DNA from: Verrucomicrobiales bacterium
Lineage (GTDB): Bacteria > Verrucomicrobiota > Verrucomicrobiia > Verrucomicrobiales > V1-33
DNA: 10,726 bases
Direction: 5' to 3'
Assembly (NCBI GenBank): GCA_028293305.1
Contig: JAQGPD010000062.1
Location: 1 to 10,726, forward strand
The position numbers and the translations under genes were made by a program. The notes beneath the pieces were generated by a model. That model was not told the origin of the DNA, made no database searches, and saw nothing but the letters and a program-made list of their open reading frames with translations. Positions 7,497-10,726 of the stretch are shown piece by piece. Within the stretch, counting starts at the first letter, position 1. Each line of letters starts with the position of its first letter.

Positions 7497-7782
7497 GGTG
7501 TGGACGGGGTTTTGGCTCCGGGACATCCATCTCCCTGCGCCGAAGGTTGGAAGCCGCCCCCCGCATCAGCACACCTCCGTGCCTGCGACTTTCTGCTTTT
7601 CCAAGTTTTCGGAATTTCGTAAAATTCATCTGGGCGGCAGCTCCTATTTTCCACTTCCCACATTCAATTCTCAAAACTCAATTCTTCCCCTGCCCCGCTC
7701 ACTTTCTTCTTTTTCAATTCAGGTGATTGATTTCGTAGTTTATAAATTTCCTTGCTCCCCTGTTTCCAGATTTTCCAGTTCC

Positions 7783-7863
7783 CCAATTTCTCAATTTCCA
7801 AATTTCCAAATTTCCAAATTTCTTAATTTCTTAATTTCCCAATTTTCCTATTTTCCCAATTTT
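7783..7863 (+). repeat. Octamer tandem repeat, about ten copies, in front of uxaC
   Basis: Successive units with consensus CMAATTTC run with an 8-base period: CCAATTTC, TCAATTTC, three CAAATTTC, two TTAATTTC, CCAATTTT, CCTATTTT and a 9-base final unit. More degraded copies may reach back to about 7759. The array ends 10 bases before the uxaC ATG and so occupies its leader. Confidence 0.85.
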
Positions 7864-7873
7864 CCCCCACCCC

Positions 7874-9316
7874 ATGTCCTTCATCCACGACGATTTCCTG
7901 CTCCACTCCCCCCTCGCGCGCCGCCTCTATCACGAGGTCGCCGCCACGCAGCCCATCATCGACTATCACTCCCACCTCCCCCCGCAGGACGTTGCCGCCG
8001 ACCGCCGCTTCACCAACCTCTTCGACATCTGGCTCGCCGGCGATCACTACAAATGGCGTGCCATGCGCTCCAACGGCGAAGCCGAAAAATACTGCACCGG
8101 CGACGCTCCGCCCTACGAAAAATTCCTCGCCCTCGCCCGCACCATCCCCCATTGCCTGCGCAATCCACTCTACCATTGGTGCCACCTCGAGCTGAAACGT
8201 TATTTCGGCATCGACGAACTCCTCACCCCGGAGTCCGCCCCCCGCATCTGGGAACAGGCCAACGCCCGCCTCGCCGATCCCGACCGCGGCGCCCGCGCCA
8301 TCCTCACCGATTTCAAGGTCGAGGTCGTCTGCACCACCGACGACCCCGCCGACCCCCTGACCCATCACGAAACCATCGCCGCCGCCGGCATCGGCACCAA
8401 AATCCTCCCCACCTTCCGTCCTGACAACTTGTTGAAAATCGACCAGACCGCCTTCTTCAACACCTACGTCGAAAAACTCGCCGCCACCTCCGACACGGAC
8501 ACCGCCACCCTCACAGGTCTCCTCGCCGCATTTGAAAAGCGCCACGACGCCTTCCACGCTATCGGCGGCCGCCTCAGCGACCACGGCCTCCCTCAGGCCA
8601 CCCACCACTTCTGCACGGAAACCGAGGCCGCCCGCATCTACGACAAAGCCCGCCTCGGCCATCAGGTCACCCCGGAGGAACAACAACAATTCGCCACCTT
8701 CATAATGGTCCACAGCGGCCGGCTCGACGCCCAAAAAGGCTGGGTCAAACAACTCCACCTCGGCCCCCTCCGCAACAACAGCACCCGCCAATTCCGCACC
8801 CTCGGACCCGATGCCGGTTTCGACTCCATCGGCGACCTCCCCCAGGCCCACGCCCTCTCCCGCTACCTCGACCACCTCGACCTCGACGACTCGCTGCCAA
8901 AAACCATCATCTACAACATCAACCCCTCTGACAACTACGTCATCGGGACCATGATCGGAAACTTCAACGACGGCAGCATCGCCGGCAAAGTCCAGTTCGG
9001 CTCCGGCTGGTGGTTCCTGGATCAGAAAGAAGGCATGGAATGGCAGATCAACGCCCTATCCAATCTCGGCCTCCTCAGCCACTGGGTCGGCATGCTCACC
9101 GACAGCCGCTCCTTCATGTCCTTCCCCCGCCACGAATACTTCCGCCGCATCCTCTGCAACCTCCTCGCCCGCGACGCCGCCCTCGGCGAAATCCCCGACG
9201 ACTTCGCCACCCTCGGCCAGCTCGTCCAGCGCCTATGCCACGGAAATGCCAGCCGCTATTTCGGATTCCAGGGCGGTTTAAATAATGCCGTAGCCGCCGG
9301 ACCTCTGCAATTTTAG
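7874..9316 (+). CDS. uxaC: Glucuronate isomerase (uronate isomerase)
   Basis: A 480-residue enzyme that interconverts D-glucuronate with D-fructuronate and D-galacturonate with D-tagaturonate, the first step of hexuronate breakdown in the cytoplasm (EC 5.3.1.12). It belongs to the amidohydrolase-fold superfamily. Conserved blocks in order: HDDFLLHSPLARRLYH at the N-terminus; IIDYHSHLPPQ with metal-binding His32 and His34; LFDIWLAGDHYKWRAMRSNG; CTTDDPADPL; LGPLRNNSTRQF; GTMIGNFNDG; GSGWWFLDQKEGMEWQ; and LTDSRSFMSFPRHEYFRRILCNLL. The similarity to the E. coli enzyme is high along its whole length, with a short extra tail (GGLNNAVAAGPLQF) beyond the usual end. The start matches the family N-terminus. 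No Shine-Dalgarno precedes it; an octamer repeat array fills the leader. No other hexuronate gene is in the window. It is convergent with the TesA-like gene. Confidence 0.98.
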   Translation: MSFIHDDFLLHSPLARRLYHEVAATQPIIDYHSHLPPQDVAADRRFTNLFDIWLAGDHYKWRAMRSNGEAEKYCTGDAPPYEKFLALARTIPHCLRNPLYHWCHLELKRYFGIDELLTPESAPRIWEQANARLADPDRGARAILTDFKVEVVCTTDDPADPLTHHETIAAAGIGTKILPTFRPDNLLKIDQTAFFNTYVEKLAATSDTDTATLTGLLAAFEKRHDAFHAIGGRLSDHGLPQATHHFCTETEAARIYDKARLGHQVTPEEQQQFATFIMVHSGRLDAQKGWVKQLHLGPLRNNSTRQFRTLGPDAGFDSIGDLPQAHALSRYLDHLDLDDSLPKTIIYNINPSDNYVIGTMIGNFNDGSIAGKVQFGSGWWFLDQKEGMEWQINALSNLGLLSHWVGMLTDSRSFMSFPRHEYFRRILCNLLARDAALGEIPDDFATLGQLVQRLCHGNASRYFGFQGGLNNAVAAGPLQF

Positions 9317-9473
9317 GCCCGGAGGGCCGGAATCTTTATAGCCACCGACATACGAAAAATGATCGAGCTCCGGAGGAGCGGCATATTCTTTCCCGATGAA
9401 GCCAGATGTCGCTCCTCCGGAGCTAAAATTCAACGGGTGACTATGGCTATAAAGATTTGACCCCTCCGGGGTC
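9317..9473. repeat. Nested inverted repeat, possible small mobile or REP-type element
   Basis: Outer arms: AATCTTTATAGCCA (9331-9344) is the exact reverse complement of 9444-9457, 14 pairs. Inner arms: AGCTCCGGAGGAGCG (9366-9380) is the exact reverse complement of 9410-9424, 15 pairs, around a 29-base loop. Beyond the outer arms, GCCCGGAGGGCC on the left and CCCCTCCGGGG on the right are imperfect complements. The element starts at the uxaC stop codon, so a uxaC transcript would fold into a long double-stage hairpin that could stop transcription or protect the 3' end. No transposase or target duplication was seen. Confidence 0.75.
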
Positions 9474-9550
9474 GGACGATGGCTACGTCATTATCTAAAA
9501 TGTTCTGGAGCCGCCTGAATAATCTCATAACCGATAGCGACCTTGGCCAT

Positions 9551-9690
9551 GAAAGCCGATCAGTAGCCGTTTGGGAAAGCCGGTAAGTAACCGTTTGGGA
9601 AAGCCGGTCAGTGGCCATTTATGAAAGCCGGCAAGTAGCCGTTTGTGAAGCCGGTAAGTAGCCGTTTGTGAAATCCGGCCAGTGTCCGAC
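9551..9690. repeat. Tandem array of a 24-base unit, about six copies
   Basis: Units start at 9551, 9575, 9599, 9623, 9647 and 9670. The consensus opens with GAAAGCCGGTAAGTAGCCG and ends with TTTG and two variable bases. Units one to four are exactly 24 bases, unit five is 23, and unit six is degraded and truncated. A faint partial copy may precede at about 9527. There are no unique spacers, so this is a minisatellite and not a CRISPR. Confidence 0.85.
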
Positions 9691-9706
9691 TATCAACCCG
9701 CCGTTG

Positions 9707-9789
9707 GCCTGAAGGGCCTATCCATGATAGCCTGGGGCCAAAGCCCCAGGACCCGATCCCGATTGAAAAATGGATAGGGCTGAAGGCCC
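9707..9789. repeat. Compound inverted repeat with central hairpin
   Basis: A central hairpin pairs CCTGGGGC (9731-9738) with GCCCCAGG (9743-9750) around a CAAA loop. Outer arms CCTATCCAT (9717-9725) and ATGGATAGG (9770-9778) are exact reverse complements. Outside these, CTGAAGGGCC and CTGAAGGCCC-type text borders both ends. The layout resembles dispersed palindromic intergenic elements, and it could also serve as a bidirectional terminator between the convergent genes. Confidence 0.65.
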
Positions 9790-9884
9790 GTTCCATGATT
9801 TCACGCTACCCCCTGGCTCCGGCCTGCCGCCTCCGAATCCTAACTTTACAATCACGCCCTCACCCTCGCATCCCGGCACCCTGA

Positions 9885-10601
9885 CTAGTCCTGGCCGGGC
9901 ACTTTCCCCACCACCGCCTCCAGCGTTTTCCACGCATGATCCGCCACCCGGCGGTGGCCTTCCGCATTCGGATGGATCGCATCCGCCTGGTTGAGACTCG
10001 CCACCCCGCCCACGCCTTCCAACAAAAACGGGATGGAAACCAGCGCCTTGTTCGCCCCCGCGATCCCGGAAAAAACCGCCTCAAAATCCGCCGCATAACT
10101 CCCCATGCTCACCGGCATCTTCATCCCGGCCAGGACAATGACCGTTTTCGGATTTTTAGCCCTCACTTTTTTGATGATCGCCTCCAGGTTGGACTTGGTC
10201 ACCGCCGCACCGATGCCGCGCAGCCCATCGTTCCCGCCCAGTGCCAGCACAAAAACATCCGCCGGCTGCCGCAGCACCCAGTCCACCCGACGCAGCCCCG
10301 CCGAAGTCGTCTCCCCGCTCAGCCCCGCATTGATCACCTTCCACGGCGGACCGGGAAGCCCCTTCAGCCTCGTTCCTATCAAAGCCGGCCAGGCCTCCGT
10401 CGCGGGATCATCCAGCCCATAACCCGCCGTCAGACTGTCCCCGAAAAACAGAATCGTCCTCCCCGCCGGAGCCCCCGCCCCATCCAGCGCGACGGCATCC
10501 GCAGCCATCGCCATCCCCCCGCAGGCGGCAGCGCCGACAAGGGCGGCGACGGCGACCGGAAAGCCAAACTCAAACAGGAAGGAACGGCGCGGGAGGTTCA
10601 T
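9885..10601 (-). CDS. tesA: TesA-like SGNH-fold arylesterase / lysophospholipase
   Basis: A 238-residue exported SGNH hydrolase closest in motif to the TesA (acyl-CoA thioesterase I / protease I / lysophospholipase L1) family. Block I is FFGDSLTAGYG with nucleophile Ser56; block II is NAGLSGETTSAG with oxyanion Gly96; block III is LGGNDGLRG with Asn124; block V is DAIHPNAEGH with Asp207 and His210. All catalytic residues are present. The start at 10601 gives MNLPRRSFLFEFG, a twin-arginine-type motif ahead of a hydrophobic core, with possible cleavage near AMA-AD at residue 33. A Cys at 27 (AAAC) makes a lipoprotein conceivable but unlikely. An upstream in-frame ATG at 10655 would add a Pro/His-rich stretch that spoils the signal. 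Likely substrates are short acyl esters or lysophospholipids outside the cytoplasm. No Shine-Dalgarno is visible. Confidence 0.93.
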   Translation of the reverse strand: MNLPRRSFLFEFGFPVAVAALVGAAACGGMAMAADAVALDGAGAPAGRTILFFGDSLTAGYGLDDPATEAWPALIGTRLKGLPGPPWKVINAGLSGETTSAGLRRVDWVLRQPADVFVLALGGNDGLRGIGAAVTKSNLEAIIKKVRAKNPKTVIVLAGMKMPVSMGSYAADFEAVFSGIAGANKALVSIPFLLEGVGGVASLNQADAIHPNAEGHRRVADHAWKTLEAVVGKVPGQD

Positions 10602-10726
10602 GGAGTGCAATGTGTGGGGGAGGTGAGGCGGCGGACAAAACGGCGGCGGATTCACAGGTTACGCCTCCGCCCAGATCTCGGCGGCATTTCCGGCGGCATT
10701 TTAAGTGCCAGGCGGAACGGCCAACT

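Larger units (their letters stand above)
7441..7873. other. Repeat-rich intergenic region between uppP and uxaC
   Basis: These 433 bases lack a supportable gene. In order they contain a G-quadruplex motif (7445-7464), a heptamer array (7469-7496), a mixed stretch and an octamer array (7783-7863), listed separately. The middle, about 7540-7620, with text such as CACCTCCGTGCCTGCGAC, resembles degenerate dispersed intergenic repeats I recall from other bacterial genomes; this is memory, not a search. From 7650 on, the plus strand is markedly pyrimidine-rich. Any uxaC promoter must lie here, but none is obvious. Confidence 0.6.
9317..9884. other. Repeat-dense convergent intergenic region between uxaC and the TesA-like gene
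   Basis: These 568 bases contain no supportable gene. They hold a nested inverted repeat (9317-9473), a 24-base tandem array (9551-9690) and a compound hairpin (9707-9789), each listed separately. From 9790 to 9884 I see only C-rich DNA without a recognisable terminator for the minus-strand gene. Short open frames here exist because the repeat unit is a multiple of three. Confidence 0.65.

Noticed and set aside
7483..8424. Open frames through the octamer array and into uxaC in another frame
   Set aside because: They are generated by the pyrimidine-rich repeat and are out of frame with the strongly conserved uxaC.
9551..9690. CRISPR array
   Set aside because: The units abut directly with no unique spacers, units are 24 bases and no cas gene is present.
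9430..9796. Small repeat-encoded proteins of 62 residues in two overlapping frames
   Set aside because: They exist because the unit length is a multiple of three; the 23-base unit breaks the frame and there is no start signal or domain.

Overview
The window is a GC-rich bacterial chromosome segment with eight protein genes. No phage, plasmid, transposase, rRNA, tRNA or CRISPR signature was seen. The very C-rich third codon positions, scarce Shine-Dalgarno sequences, many secreted proteins and repeat-rich intergenic DNA suggest a member of the Planctomycetota/Verrucomicrobiota group, with Verrucomicrobiota my best guess. This is an inference from style, since there is no marker gene here.

Layout, left to right. 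Positions 38-1573 (minus) encode a secreted protein of unknown function with a helical N-terminal half and a beta-type C-terminal half carrying an Asp-rich calcium-loop motif. Positions 1727-2281 (minus) encode a small membrane protein with an Arg-rich tail. Divergent from these, 2384-4375 (plus) encodes a secreted alpha/beta hydrolase with a complete Ser-Asp-His triad and a long C-terminal extension. Converging on it is 4414-5940 (minus), an exported phospholipase D / cardiolipin-synthase-like protein with two HKD motifs. Next is 6048-6215 (minus), a 55-residue DUF1328 membrane protein. Divergent from that is uppP (6598-7440, plus), the undecaprenyl-diphosphate phosphatase, followed by uxaC (7874-9316, plus), glucuronate isomerase. 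Convergent with uxaC is 9885-10601 (minus), a TesA-like SGNH esterase with a twin-arginine-type signal.

The genes do not form one pathway. A loose common theme is envelope and lipid work: lipid-carrier recycling (uppP), phospholipid chemistry (PLD-like), lysophospholipid/ester cleavage (TesA-like), an envelope-type small membrane protein (DUF1328) and a secreted esterase. uxaC is a hexuronate catabolism gene standing alone, without uxuA, uxuB or kdgK nearby.

The most unusual content is between the genes. The uppP-uxaC gap (7441-7873) holds a G-quadruplex motif 4 bases after the uppP stop, four perfect copies of a heptamer and about ten copies of an octamer running up to the uxaC start. The uxaC-tesA gap (9317-9884) holds a nested inverted repeat with two perfect arm pairs, a 24-base tandem array and a second compound hairpin. 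The gap before uppP has another strong hairpin containing CTCCGGAG twice. I found no convincing new multi-gene system; the repeat elements are what merits a second look.
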